From assembly GCA_030040115.1 (NCBI GenBank), contig JASHUH010000323.1, forward strand, positions 1 through 17,978: DNA of 17,978 nucleotides. Reading direction: 5' to 3'. Every line of letters begins with the position of its first letter. Positions within the stretch are counted from its first letter, which is position 1. The position numbers and the translations under genes are program-made. This DNA comes from Acidobacteriaceae bacterium. GTDB taxonomy: Bacteria > Acidobacteriota > Terriglobia > Terriglobales > Acidobacteriaceae. The notes beneath the pieces are model-generated. The model made no database searches. It was not told the origin of the DNA and saw only the letters and a list, made by a program, of their open reading frames with translations. This document shows, in pieces, positions 1-7,905 of the stretch.

Positions 1-863
1 ATCAATTTATGCGAAAAGCTGATGATGGGATCGCGCGCTCGCGAATCCTCGCGGTCTTCCTTTGACCGATAATGCTCCATGTCGCGATTGTAGTGTCCCC
101 AAAGCCGCGGCACACGACATTCGATTAAGACCGGCCCGTGGCCCTTGCGCGCTCGATCCGCCGCCTGGCGCACCGTATCGCGCACCACAACAGGATCGGC
201 GCCGTCGATGGTGACCCCCGGTATTCCGTAGCCGTTCGCGCGCTGCGCAATGCGGTCCACTTTAAAAGTAAGTTTGGTGGGCGTGTATTCCGACCACCCA
301 TTGTTCTCACAGAGAATAAGAACAGGCAGACGACGGGCGGCTGCGAAGGCCAGTCCTTCATGAGCCGATCCTTGATTGAATGCTCCGTCTCCAATCGAAA
401 CGGCAACCACCTGGCCATTGCCGGAGAACAGATTCGCCATGGCCACGCCGCAAGCAATGGGAACGCCCGCGCCGACGATAGAGTTTTCCCCGATAAAGCG
501 GCGATCCGGCGCCATCATGTACGCCGATCCGCCGCGGCCGCCATTCACGCCTATCCTGCGATGGCATATTTCTCCAAACACCTCGCGCAGCGGCAAACCT
601 GAAGCCAGGGCCCACCCGTGCCCCCGATACGTCGCCACAATCTGGTCGCATGCGTTCAGCGCGGCGAGCGTACCCACGGGAACCGCCTCCTGGCCGGCGC
701 AAAAATGAGCCGAGCCAACCACTTCCGGTGGCGTAGTGTTGCTCAAGTCGAGAGCTCGCTGCTCGAGTTCACGAATCAGCAGCATCTCCTTGAGGAGAGC
801 TATGCCGTTCGTTTGTTCCTCCGCATCGGTGCGCTTGGTTCCACTCGATTCGACAGTCCTCAT
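1..863 (-). CDS. Thiamine-diphosphate-dependent dehydrogenase E1 component, alpha subunit (3' end outside window)
   Basis: The frame is open from an ATG at 863-861 to the left edge, giving 287 codons with no stop; family members have about 320-360 residues, so only the C-terminal tail is missing. Visible landmarks are YRGHG at 79-83, GGRGGSAYM at 108-116, and the ThDP/Mg motif starting with GDG at 158-160 and ending NN at 187-188. GHYNRDMEHYRSKED at 256-270 matches the substrate/phosphorylation-loop region of PDH/BCKDH/acetoin E1 alpha. AGGGG lies 7 bases upstream of the ATG. E1 alpha pairs with E1 beta, expected to the left of the window, and decarboxylates a 2-oxo acid or acetoin, passing the acyl group to a lipoyl E2. 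Substrate choice (pyruvate, branched-chain 2-oxo acid, acetoin) cannot be decided. Its gene is in the same direction as the receptor gene to its right but 300 bases away, so it is probably transcribed separately. Confidence 0.93.
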   Translation of the reverse strand, partial: MRTVESSGTKRTDAEEQTNGIALLKEMLLIRELEQRALDLSNTTPPEVVGSAHFCAGQEAVPVGTLAALNACDQIVATYRGHGWALASGLPLREVFGEICHRRIGVNGGRGGSAYMMAPDRRFIGENSIVGAGVPIACGVAMANLFSGNGQVVAVSIGDGAFNQGSAHEGLAFAAARRLPVLILCENNGWSEYTPTKLTFKVDRIAQRANGYGIPGVTIDGADPVVVRDTVRQAADRARKGHGPVLIECRVPRLWGHYNRDMEHYRSKEDREDSRARDPIISFSHKL

Positions 864-1164
864 CGGTCATCCCCTGCATGAATCGCCAAATCGCGGTGGA
901 TACATTGATTCTTTCCAGAAGAAAATCTGCTCTCGCGGTAAACAATGACGGAGTAGCGCGCTCCACAAAAGTTCGATAAGTAAAGCATTCCTGCGCTCAA
1001 TCCTTTCCAGGGTCATCGACGAAAAAAGCACGTCAATACATCCTATCAAGAGCAATTCCTCTCGACGGGCGTCGCCGCGCGAGTTCAGATCCCGCGCGGT
1101 GATTCTTCCTCAGCGCCTTTGCCATAGGCGCCACCCGGGAAAAGCAGATCGCCGGGTCGGACAT
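864..1164. other. Intergenic gap between receptor stop and E1 alpha start
   Basis: About 300 bases without a convincing gene. Short open frames here lack family signals and ribosome sites. It should hold the end of the receptor transcript and the minus-strand promoter of the E1 alpha gene. I found no clear -35/-10 pair. A GC-rich inverted repeat (1075-1099) is listed separately. Confidence 0.5.
1075..1099 (-). terminator. Weak candidate stem-loop downstream of the receptor gene
   Basis: CCGCGCG at 1075-1081 and CGCGCGG at 1093-1099 are perfect 7-base complementary arms with an 11-base loop, about 65 bases past the receptor stop. No T-tract follows on the minus strand, so a rho-independent terminator is not demonstrated; it may only be an RNA-stabilising hairpin. 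Confidence 0.22.
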
Positions 1165-4100
1165 CTAAAAGCTAGTTCTTAAGCTAAATTGCATCTGCCT
1201 CGGCTGTGCTCCTAAAGCCAACGAAGTGATCTCTCCAAACCCCGTGGATCCGAATGTGGTGCCCGGCGTACCGTAATTCTGTATATTGAAAAGGTTGAAA
1301 AACTCCGCCCGGAATTGCATTGAGACCGATTCGTGAATGGGAAATTGCTTCTCTAAGGCGAAATCAACATCGTCATACTTCGGCCCGTTGAGCATGCCAC
1401 GCCCCGTATTGCCATATTCATTGACCGGGTTATAAAAAACCGACGTGTTGAAATATTCTAACTTCGTCGGATGTGACAACTTGGGGCTTCCAGTAACACT
1501 AGCGCGACAGTAGTTGTAAGCGCTTGTATTCCCGATATTGGCTGGATCAATCCCCGCATCGGCAAAGCCCAAAGGGGGACCAGAGTGCGCTGACATGTCC
1601 ACGTTCCCCGTCCAATTGCCCAGTATGTAAGAGGCGACACCTTTCTGCAGGTACCGCTGGCCGCTCCCAAATGGCAGCGCATAGAGGCCCCATGTATAGA
1701 AGGTGTTCGTAATGTTATATGCTGATACTCCGTAATCTGCGCTGAGGTCGTTGTAATTTTGGACCGCCGAATAGCCTCCCGTGCCGTTTTCGGCGTCGTA
1801 GAAACCGCTCGCGCCATTGTCTAACGACTTTGACCAAGTATATCCTGACCCGAAGGCAAGCCCGTCGGACATCCGCTTATCCACTCTGATTTCACCCGCA
1901 TTGAAGTTGGACGTGCCGCGAGATTCGGCCTCGATCGCTGTTCCCTCCCACGGAAACTGCCGATCCGCGCCCGCTTCCCCGGGAACGGGAGAATTATTAT
2001 CGAGGCCCGAGAGCTGTAGTCGCCTGTTGACGCTTCCTACGTACGAGACTGACACCAGCAGGTTTGAAGTGAGCTGCTTCTCTATGTCGAGATTGTACTG
2101 TTGAGAGTAGGCAGTTCTCATCGCGGGATTCCAATACCATCCAAACGTCGTAAAGGGTGTAGGAACTGCCGGCAGCGCATTTATACCTGCGCCGAGCGCT
2201 GAAATAGCGTCAGCCATTGTATAGACGGTTCCCCCAACAACGTTAAAGTCCGGGTCAACAACATAGTTGGAAGGCCACGAGTTGATGCGGTCGCTAATGG
2301 TTTGCTCCGAGCCTTGAGTGGTGTCGTAGACTATGCCGTACCCAGCTCGAATGGCGTAGGAGGAGCCCAGCTTATAATCAATACCGACGCGGGGCGCAAA
2401 GTCTTTGTAGTCCGGATTCGGGCCCAGGTTGGGATTGGGCGCCAATGTGACATGGGCAGCAAGAATCGCGGCTTCGCTTGCGGTCGCATCTCCGGCGGCC
2501 ACGTTCGGGATGCAAGGCGCATATACATTTACAGCGGGATCGCAAGGCGGAGGCAGCTTGGTTCCTGAAATAATCCAGTTGCCGGTGACCGGATCGAACA
2601 TGTCCGCGTTCGTCCCATGGAGTAGATGGGGCGAGGACTGCCCGTCCCAACGTAAGCCCAGAATGAGCGTCAAATTTGGCCGCACCTTCCAGGTGTCCTG
2701 GCCGTAGACATCAGGAACTATATAGCGGTCCGCCGAAGTGGATGGCAGGCCAAAGCGACCACTGTCGGGAACGCCTACCAGCGCCGAGGCGATAGAATTG
2801 CCCGTGCTAGCCTCATTTTGCGGGTCCGCTGTCTCTGTTGTAGCCATAACAAACGATGCCGACCCGACTTGGTCTTTAAGGGTCGCGGACGCCTGCTCCA
2901 TGATGATCTCCTGGAATCCGAAGCGCATCTGGTGATTCCCACGGATCCAGGTGATATCCCCGCCGAAGTTCGAATCCGTTGCTACCCCTCCTAAGCTTGT
3001 GGGAGCCGCGTCACCAATAGAGTTATAAGTTGTGGCCGCCCCAGTTTGGCCGACCACGCTGGATGCTTCATACGAAAAACTAGTGCTTCCGTAAGTTGGC
3101 TCCATTCCGGGAAAACCCGAGGCAGGAACCCCGAGGAGCGGCGTTTCGCCGGAGCCTGTTGTAAATTCCCCGGAGCGCCCCGCCTCAACATCCATGACCA
3201 GGCTCGGGGAGAACACGTGGGTGTAGCCGCCGCCATACATTTGCATACCTTCAGTGGCGAAGGATCGTATATGGAAAGTTACGGGGGTTGTAACCGCCTC
3301 ACTGAAATAGCCATAGTGAAAATAGAGCGAATCGTTCGGCCCGAAGCTCTGATCGATTCGTCCACTGTAATTGCCCGCATTGTTGCTCCCGACCGCATTC
3401 AGGATTGTATTGGGTCCGCCTGGCTCGACCGGAGTGAAGTTCGGAGTATCGCTGTACGTCTTCAGAAAACTTTGGTCTTCCGCGTTGATCATACTCGCGG
3501 GAATAACGTGGCCGACCTCATCGGCGGGTTCCACGCCTGCCCCGATCTCCGGCCGCGAGTAATTGCCCGCCGTTCCACTGGTATCGAAGGGGTTGTAGAT
3601 CAGCGCGGGCTGTCCTGTACTGGTTACCACTGAGGCGTTCGTGAAATTGCCATCCAGCTCAGCGGCTGTGGGAGAAATATAGCTCGTCTCCGCTGCATTC
3701 GAGTACCTCCAACTCTCCCAGGCAAAAAAGAGGAAGGTCTTGTCCCTGCCGTTATAGACCTTTGGAATTCTCAGCGGACCACCAACATCTGCTCCAAATT
3801 CGTTCTGGTGATAGGGCGCGACGGCCGCCGGAGCATTGTTTATAAAGTCCGTAAACGGATTGCGCGCGTCAAAGTCATTGTTGCGCACATATTCCCAGGC
3901 GGCACCGTGATAGGCATTCGTGCCCGATTTGGAGACGATGTTCACAACTCCGCCCATGACGTCGCCATATTGAGCTCCGTCGTTATGCGACTGGACCTTG
4001 AACTCCTGTATGTCATCGATGATCGGCGGAACATTGTAGGAACTGCGATTAACCTGGGTATCGCTGATACCGTCCACGTAGTATATATCCTCACGATTCC

Positions 4101-4767
4101 ATTGACCTTGTATCGAGGGATAAATAAAGCTGCCGCTAGGGAGCCCGGGGGAGGTCGCGTATCCTATGCCCGTGCTGTTAGTTTGGTCGTAGTTCACCGC
4201 GCTGACGCCCGGCGCAAATATGAGCAGCGCGGTGAAGTTTCTCCCATTGAGCGGCAGATCACTGACCGTGCGCTGTCCGATCACTGTGCCCAGTTCGGTG
4301 GAGGATGCCTGAAGCAAGGGGGCGGTCGCGGAAACGCTGACCGTTTGCGATGTTGACCCCACGTGCAAATGGAAGTCCTGCGTCGTCGTCTGATTTACAT
4401 CGAGTTGCATCACTGGGCTTGTAGCCGCCTGAAACCCCGTCGCGGAAACCGAAAGCCTGTAGGTTCCAGGCTGTAAAAGCGGAAATTCGTAGAAGCCTTG
4501 CCCGTCGGTTTTGACGGTTCGGGTCAAATTGGTCTTCATGTCCTGCAAGGTCACGCTTGCGTCCACCACCATCTTACCGGCGGGGTCGTATACGGTGCCG
4601 TTGAATTGTGCGCTTACCACCTGGGCTTGTGAAACGGTGCCCAGCCCGAGCATCATCGCGATGCAAATCAGGGCCAGAGTGGCAATTCCAAAACGGCCTC
4701 CAGGGCCAGACAGCAGGTGCTGCGCGGGCAGACGCCGCAACGCGATGGTATTCCAATAGCTGCGCAT
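1165..4767 (-). CDS. TonB-dependent receptor-like outer-membrane protein with carboxypeptidase-regulatory domain (Oar-like)
   Basis: A complete protein of 1200 residues. A signal peptide spans about 1-48 (hydrophobic TLALICIAMMLGLG, cleavage near VSQA|QV). A carboxypeptidase-regulatory-like beta-sandwich covers about 53-138 (FNGTVYDPAG, TDGQGFYEF, PGTYRLSV). A plug domain follows with SDLPLNGRNF near 169-178 and DDIQEFKVQSHN, then a long beta-barrel of about 900 residues ending in an aromatic Phe, as expected of a BamA-recognised strand. The family moves large or complex ligands, often glycans or peptides, across the outer membrane with TonB energy; the ligand here is unknown. Two ATGs compete: 4773 abuts GGAGG with no spacing, while 4767 has a 6-base gap, so 4767 is preferred. 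The stop is TAG. The gene diverges from a secreted TPR gene, and no susD-like gene is adjacent. Confidence 0.93.
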   Translation of the reverse strand: MRSYWNTIALRRLPAQHLLSGPGGRFGIATLALICIAMMLGLGTVSQAQVVSAQFNGTVYDPAGKMVVDASVTLQDMKTNLTRTVKTDGQGFYEFPLLQPGTYRLSVSATGFQAATSPVMQLDVNQTTTQDFHLHVGSTSQTVSVSATAPLLQASSTELGTVIGQRTVSDLPLNGRNFTALLIFAPGVSAVNYDQTNSTGIGYATSPGLPSGSFIYPSIQGQWNREDIYYVDGISDTQVNRSSYNVPPIIDDIQEFKVQSHNDGAQYGDVMGGVVNIVSKSGTNAYHGAAWEYVRNNDFDARNPFTDFINNAPAAVAPYHQNEFGADVGGPLRIPKVYNGRDKTFLFFAWESWRYSNAAETSYISPTAAELDGNFTNASVVTSTGQPALIYNPFDTSGTAGNYSRPEIGAGVEPADEVGHVIPASMINAEDQSFLKTYSDTPNFTPVEPGGPNTILNAVGSNNAGNYSGRIDQSFGPNDSLYFHYGYFSEAVTTPVTFHIRSFATEGMQMYGGGYTHVFSPSLVMDVEAGRSGEFTTGSGETPLLGVPASGFPGMEPTYGSTSFSYEASSVVGQTGAATTYNSIGDAAPTSLGGVATDSNFGGDITWIRGNHQMRFGFQEIIMEQASATLKDQVGSASFVMATTETADPQNEASTGNSIASALVGVPDSGRFGLPSTSADRYIVPDVYGQDTWKVRPNLTLILGLRWDGQSSPHLLHGTNADMFDPVTGNWIISGTKLPPPCDPAVNVYAPCIPNVAAGDATASEAAILAAHVTLAPNPNLGPNPDYKDFAPRVGIDYKLGSSYAIRAGYGIVYDTTQGSEQTISDRINSWPSNYVVDPDFNVVGGTVYTMADAISALGAGINALPAVPTPFTTFGWYWNPAMRTAYSQQYNLDIEKQLTSNLLVSVSYVGSVNRRLQLSGLDNNSPVPGEAGADRQFPWEGTAIEAESRGTSNFNAGEIRVDKRMSDGLAFGSGYTWSKSLDNGASGFYDAENGTGGYSAVQNYNDLSADYGVSAYNITNTFYTWGLYALPFGSGQRYLQKGVASYILGNWTGNVDMSAHSGPPLGFADAGIDPANIGNTSAYNYCRASVTGSPKLSHPTKLEYFNTSVFYNPVNEYGNTGRGMLNGPKYDDVDFALEKQFPIHESVSMQFRAEFFNLFNIQNYGTPGTTFGSTGFGEITSLALGAQPRQMQFSLRTSF

Positions 4768-4773
4768 GTTCAT

Positions 4774-4778
4774 CCTCC
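4774..4778 (-). promoter_or_regulatory. Shine-Dalgarno site deciding the receptor start
   Basis: The minus strand reads GGAGGATGAACATG. GGAGG directly touches the first ATG (4773) but is 6 bases from the second (4767), which favours the second as the start. Confidence 0.7.
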
Positions 4779-4877
4779 GTGGGGAAGTTCTCTTAAGGGC
4801 CCTCTAAAACTCGATCGGCTTTTCCCTTTACTCCTACCTTGGATCGGTTTCCTTTTTCGTACCTTCGACCGCCGACC

Positions 4878-4907
4878 CTTATAAACCCGAGAAAAGGAGG
4901 TTGTCAA
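4878..4907 (-). promoter_or_regulatory. Sigma70-type promoter of the first receptor gene
   Basis: On the minus strand, a perfect -35 TTGACA (4907-4902) is followed after 18 bases by TATAAG (4883-4878), 5 of 6 to the -10 consensus. The stretch just upstream is a T/A-rich block (TAAGATATTTTTA) resembling an UP element. Transcription would start near 4870, leaving a leader of about 100 bases before the 4767 start. Confidence 0.68.
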
Positions 4908-4908
4908 T

Positions 4909-4952
4909 AAAAATATCTTACTGTGATTTTATCATCATATTATGATATTTTT
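4909..4952. promoter_or_regulatory. AT-rich nested palindrome, possible operator
   Basis: Outer arms AAAAATATC (4909-4917) and GATATTTTT (4944-4952) are perfect complements. Inside lies ATCATATTATGAT (4934-4946), a perfect 13-base palindrome about a central T. The structure sits directly upstream of the receptor -35 box and between two divergent genes, where a regulator could act on either side. No family of regulator is identifiable, and AT-richness makes chance palindromes more likely. Confidence 0.42.
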
Positions 4953-5043
4953 TTCATTTGGGAATTGTATTTTTGACTCTTTCGCTCTCGGAGCAGAATT
5001 TTCCTTCAGGTCCGGGCCTCTGTTTACGAGCTTTAAGAGAGCG

Positions 5044-5063
5044 TTGTCAAGAAAAATTTCTTA
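5044..5063. repeat. Second copy of a 20-bp promoter-proximal repeat
   Basis: The 20 bases here match 4901-4920 at 18 of 20 positions; both read TTGTCAA, then an A-run, then TCTTA. On the minus strand this is TAAGAAATTTTTCTTGACA, so the -35 hexamer and upstream T-tract of the receptor promoter are duplicated 143 bases away. The -10 region at the matching distance (TAAACA) is poor, so it may be a regulator site or a decayed or second promoter. Confidence 0.5.
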
Positions 5064-5308
5064 ATATACCATTGCTATCAATAGGTGATACACGATCAGC
5101 CGTCGATTCTTGCCCCAAAAAGGTGTGGTGGAAGCCGCTGCTGCATCTGGCGCTTCCTTGTAAGGCTTTAACTTTGAAGAACATGTCTGCCCGTTGTGGC
5201 CTGGACCCATCACCGCGGGTCTATACTGTGAAACGCCCCCGGGGAGTGATCCTCCTTCCCTCCGCCGTCGGCGGAGCAAGTTCGACATCTTCGCTTGGAA
5301 TCGCGCCA

Positions 5309-6619
5309 ATGTTTCTGTATGATGCCCGACCACTTCATCCGCACAACCCGGGAATCCTCTGTCGTTGGGCAGCTTGCCTCCCGCTGTGTGCGGCCATCCA
5401 GATTTCGTGCTTTTCGATCTGCGCCGCGCAACAAAAATCTGCCGCTCCAAAGGCCACTCCCTCCCCTGCCCTCGTCGATGAGGCTAGAAAATTGATTCAG
5501 GCCGGCGATCCCCAAGGTGCATTGGCCCTCCTGCAGCAAACCAATCCGAGCGGTTCCGATGCGAGTGAGATCCATACTCTGAAGGGAATCTGTTTCGCCA
5601 TGACGGCGAAACCCATCGAGTCCACGGCCGAATTCGATCAGGCAATTGCCTTGCGCCCAAACAATGCGCCCACCTATTTATCCGCCGGACTGGCCGCCGC
5701 CGGTTTCGACAACCTGAATCGAGCCATCGACATGCTTGCGAAGGCGCTCCACCTCGACCCCGCCCTGCCGGGGGTCCGCTATAACTACGCCCTCGTCCTT
5801 GCTCGCGATGCCCGGTACGCCGACTCGGAGAAACTGGCAGACATAGAACTGGCCAGCAAAAACCCCCGGGAGGAATCTCTCGTCGAACTTTGGAAATTAA
5901 AGGCGTACGACGCCTACCAGCAGAAGAAGTGGCAGGACACCATCGATTCCTACCGGAAAGTTCTCGCGATTCAGCCCAATTGGGCCGAGGCTTACGCGGC
6001 GGTCGGCGAGGCGCTTTATGCTCTCAATCACCCTCAACAAAGCGAGGTCGCGCTTCGAAAGGCCGTGGCCCTCGATCCTCAAGATGGGGCCGCGCACAAA
6101 ATTCTCGGCAAGCTCTATCAGGATGCCGGCCAGCAGGAAGCAGCCATCCCGCAGCTTGAAGCGGCGATCCGATTGAACCCCAACGACCGTGAGGCCGTTT
6201 ATCGGCTGTTCCGGATTTATTCGAGCAAAGGCGATGCGGCGAACGCCGGAAGACTGCAAAAACGACTTCAGGGTCTGCTGGCCAACAATTTGGCGCAGTC
6301 GAACAGTGAATATAAGGCAACGGTGCTTAACGGCACAGGCATCGAGCTGGAAAAGAAAGGCGATTTTGCCGCCGCCCTGGACGATTACGATCAGGCGGCG
6401 AAGATCGATGTAACGAACATCATCTTCCAACGCAATGCTGCTTTGCTTCTCTGCAAGATGGGAAGAGCAGTGGAGGCGATTCCCCGTCTGCGCGACATTC
6501 TTTCGCTCGATCCCGATGACGCGGAAACGCTGCAGATCCTCGCTGTCGCCAACGAACTCACATCCGGCCGCTCCGGCGACAAGAAGAGCCTTCCTTCGCC
6601 GCAGGCGTCGTCTCATTGA
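5309..6619 (+). CDS. Secreted or periplasmic TPR-repeat protein
   Basis: A 436-residue protein from the ATG at 5309. The frame is open further upstream (to a TTG at 4958, and an ATG at 5183), but 5309 is chosen because it places a signal-peptide-like segment at the N-terminus: an Arg-Trp n-region followed by AACLPLCAAIQISCFSICAA (residues 21-40), cleaved before QQK. GGAA lies 8 bases upstream of that ATG. From about residue 54 to 416 the protein is a chain of helical tetratricopeptide repeats, seen in recurrent patterns such as AEFDQAIALRPNNAPTY, AIDMLAKALHLDP, SYRKVLAIQPNWAEAYA, ALRKAVALDPQDGAAH and QLEAAIRLNPNDREAVY. TPRs are protein-protein scaffolds; no enzymatic domain is present. Divergence from the receptor gene suggests a periplasmic partner role, but this is inference. 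The start is uncertain, the TPR fold is not. Confidence 0.85.
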   Translation: MFLYDARPLHPHNPGILCRWAACLPLCAAIQISCFSICAAQQKSAAPKATPSPALVDEARKLIQAGDPQGALALLQQTNPSGSDASEIHTLKGICFAMTAKPIESTAEFDQAIALRPNNAPTYLSAGLAAAGFDNLNRAIDMLAKALHLDPALPGVRYNYALVLARDARYADSEKLADIELASKNPREESLVELWKLKAYDAYQQKKWQDTIDSYRKVLAIQPNWAEAYAAVGEALYALNHPQQSEVALRKAVALDPQDGAAHKILGKLYQDAGQQEAAIPQLEAAIRLNPNDREAVYRLFRIYSSKGDAANAGRLQKRLQGLLANNLAQSNSEYKATVLNGTGIELEKKGDFAAALDDYDQAAKIDVTNIIFQRNAALLLCKMGRAVEAIPRLRDILSLDPDDAETLQILAVANELTSGRSGDKKSLPSPQASSH

Positions 6620-6635
6620 ATGGGTCACTCAATGA
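6613..6635. terminator. Inverted repeat between convergent genes
   Basis: TCATTGA (6613-6619) and TCAATGA (6629-6635) form 7-base complementary arms with a 9-base loop, overlapping the TPR stop codon and lying between convergent genes. Low GC and the absence of a T-tract make it a weak termination candidate. Confidence 0.22.
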
Positions 6636-6667
6636 TCGGCCGCTGAGCAATGTCGGCAACCGATGCA

Positions 6668-7771
6668 TTAAGACCCCGCTTCTATCATGGCGTGGCGGCG
6701 CGAGAGCTTTTCCACCGCATCCCAATCGATGACGATTCCGGTCCCCGGCTCCGCACTCGGCGCCATCTTTCCCTGCTTCGCAACCGGAACATTGCGCAGC
6801 ATGCGCTCCAACGGATCCGCGCCCGATTCTTCCGGGATCCACTCCACGCTCTCCAGGTTGGGAAAGGCGCAGGCCAAGTGCGCATGAATCGGTGAAAAAA
6901 CATGAGGAAACACAGTCCTGCCGGCCGCCGCCGCAATGTTAATGGCCTCGATCGCGCCCGTGATTCCGCCCACCGTCGTCGCATCTACACGCAGTAGATC
7001 GATACCCGAAACCAGATCGGCAACCACTCTGGGCCCAAAGGTATCTTCGCCGGCCGCAATCGGGGTCGCCAGATCACGGGCAAGCTCGTGCGTCAGGCGC
7101 ATATCGGTGGCGGCAAAAGGATCTTCCAGGAAACTCAACCCCAGCTCATCGAGAGCGCGACAGGTTCGTTTCGCCTCGGTCAGGGTGCTCCAACTCCAGT
7201 GCGCGTCGGCGGCCACGCGTCCCGGCATTCTGGCCGCCACCGCCGCGGCGTATTTCTCGTCGAACGCTGGGTCGTCGCCTTTGAGCATGATCTTGACGCG
7301 CCGAATCCCGGTGTCCTCGAGACGGCCCACTTCGTCCACCACATCGGCAATCGATCGCTGGTCGACGTAATAGCCGGCGACCACCGTGACGTCCGCCGAG
7401 CTTCGCCATCCTCCGATCAATTCATACAGCGGCTGTCCGGCTTGTTTGCAGCCAATATCCCACAGCGCCATGTCGATGAGGCTGAGACCGCGCGTAAGAG
7501 CAGCGCGGGCGGGAACATTCGACAACTCGAGGTGGACCATCACTTCACGCCGCATCGCGGGGTTCTTCCCAAGCACGCGGCGCGCCATACCGCTCACCGT
7601 TTCAAACAGCGGCGTTCCTCGCGGATAACCGATCGCCTCTCCGAAAACTCCTACATCGGTTTCCATCCGGACCAGCACATAATCGCGGGTTTTGATTTCA
7701 ACCGAACCCAATCGCAAAATCTTCGGCAAGGGAATGCTGCATTCCGCGATCCTGGCTTTGGAAATCTTCAC
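6668..7771 (-). CDS. Enolase-superfamily sugar-acid dehydratase-like enzyme (mandelate racemase/muconate lactonizing family)
   Basis: A 367-residue protein, normal for the family. It starts at GTG 7771, with AGGAG 6 bases upstream. The N-terminal capping domain covers about 1-120 and a TIM barrel the rest. Predicted Mg ligands are D189 (VAADAHW), E216 (FLEDPF) and E242 (AAGEDTF). A D263-H290 dyad is present (RVDATTVGG; FPHVFSP), and a second candidate base is H191, two residues after the first ligand. This D-x-H plus Asp-His arrangement, with similar spacing, is that of D-galactonate dehydratase, which makes 2-keto-3-deoxy acids. The usual KxK motif is K160-I-M162, so a racemase of the classical type is unlikely. 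It lies 134 bases downstream of an SDR gene on the same strand and is probably co-transcribed. The substrate is likely an aldonic or uronic-type acid but is not proven. Confidence 0.88.
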   Translation of the reverse strand: MKISKARIAECSIPLPKILRLGSVEIKTRDYVLVRMETDVGVFGEAIGYPRGTPLFETVSGMARRVLGKNPAMRREVMVHLELSNVPARAALTRGLSLIDMALWDIGCKQAGQPLYELIGGWRSSADVTVVAGYYVDQRSIADVVDEVGRLEDTGIRRVKIMLKGDDPAFDEKYAAAVAARMPGRVAADAHWSWSTLTEAKRTCRALDELGLSFLEDPFAATDMRLTHELARDLATPIAAGEDTFGPRVVADLVSGIDLLRVDATTVGGITGAIEAINIAAAAGRTVFPHVFSPIHAHLACAFPNLESVEWIPEESGADPLERMLRNVPVAKQGKMAPSAEPGTGIVIDWDAVEKLSRRHAMIEAGS

Positions 7772-7905
7772 TCTTCACTCCTTTTGCGGTTGGAAATAAT
7801 TTACCCGTATCGATGCCCACCCCAGAGTGATAACAATCTCTCAGCTCCCGCCGACATAGGTTTCGTCTACATCATCCCCGAGCCTTCCACGCGAGGAGGC
7901 AGGAA

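Noticed and set aside
3046..3633. Plus-strand frame of 195 codons inside the first receptor gene
   Set aside because: A shadow of the receptor barrel; no independent start signal.
4958..5308. N-terminal extension of the TPR protein from TTG 4958
   Set aside because: TTG start without a ribosome site, inside the AT-rich control region; the extension would bury the signal peptide in the chain.
5897..6628. Minus-strand open frame of 243 codons opposite the TPR gene
   Set aside because: Antisense to well-defined TPR repeats, with no ribosome site or family signal.
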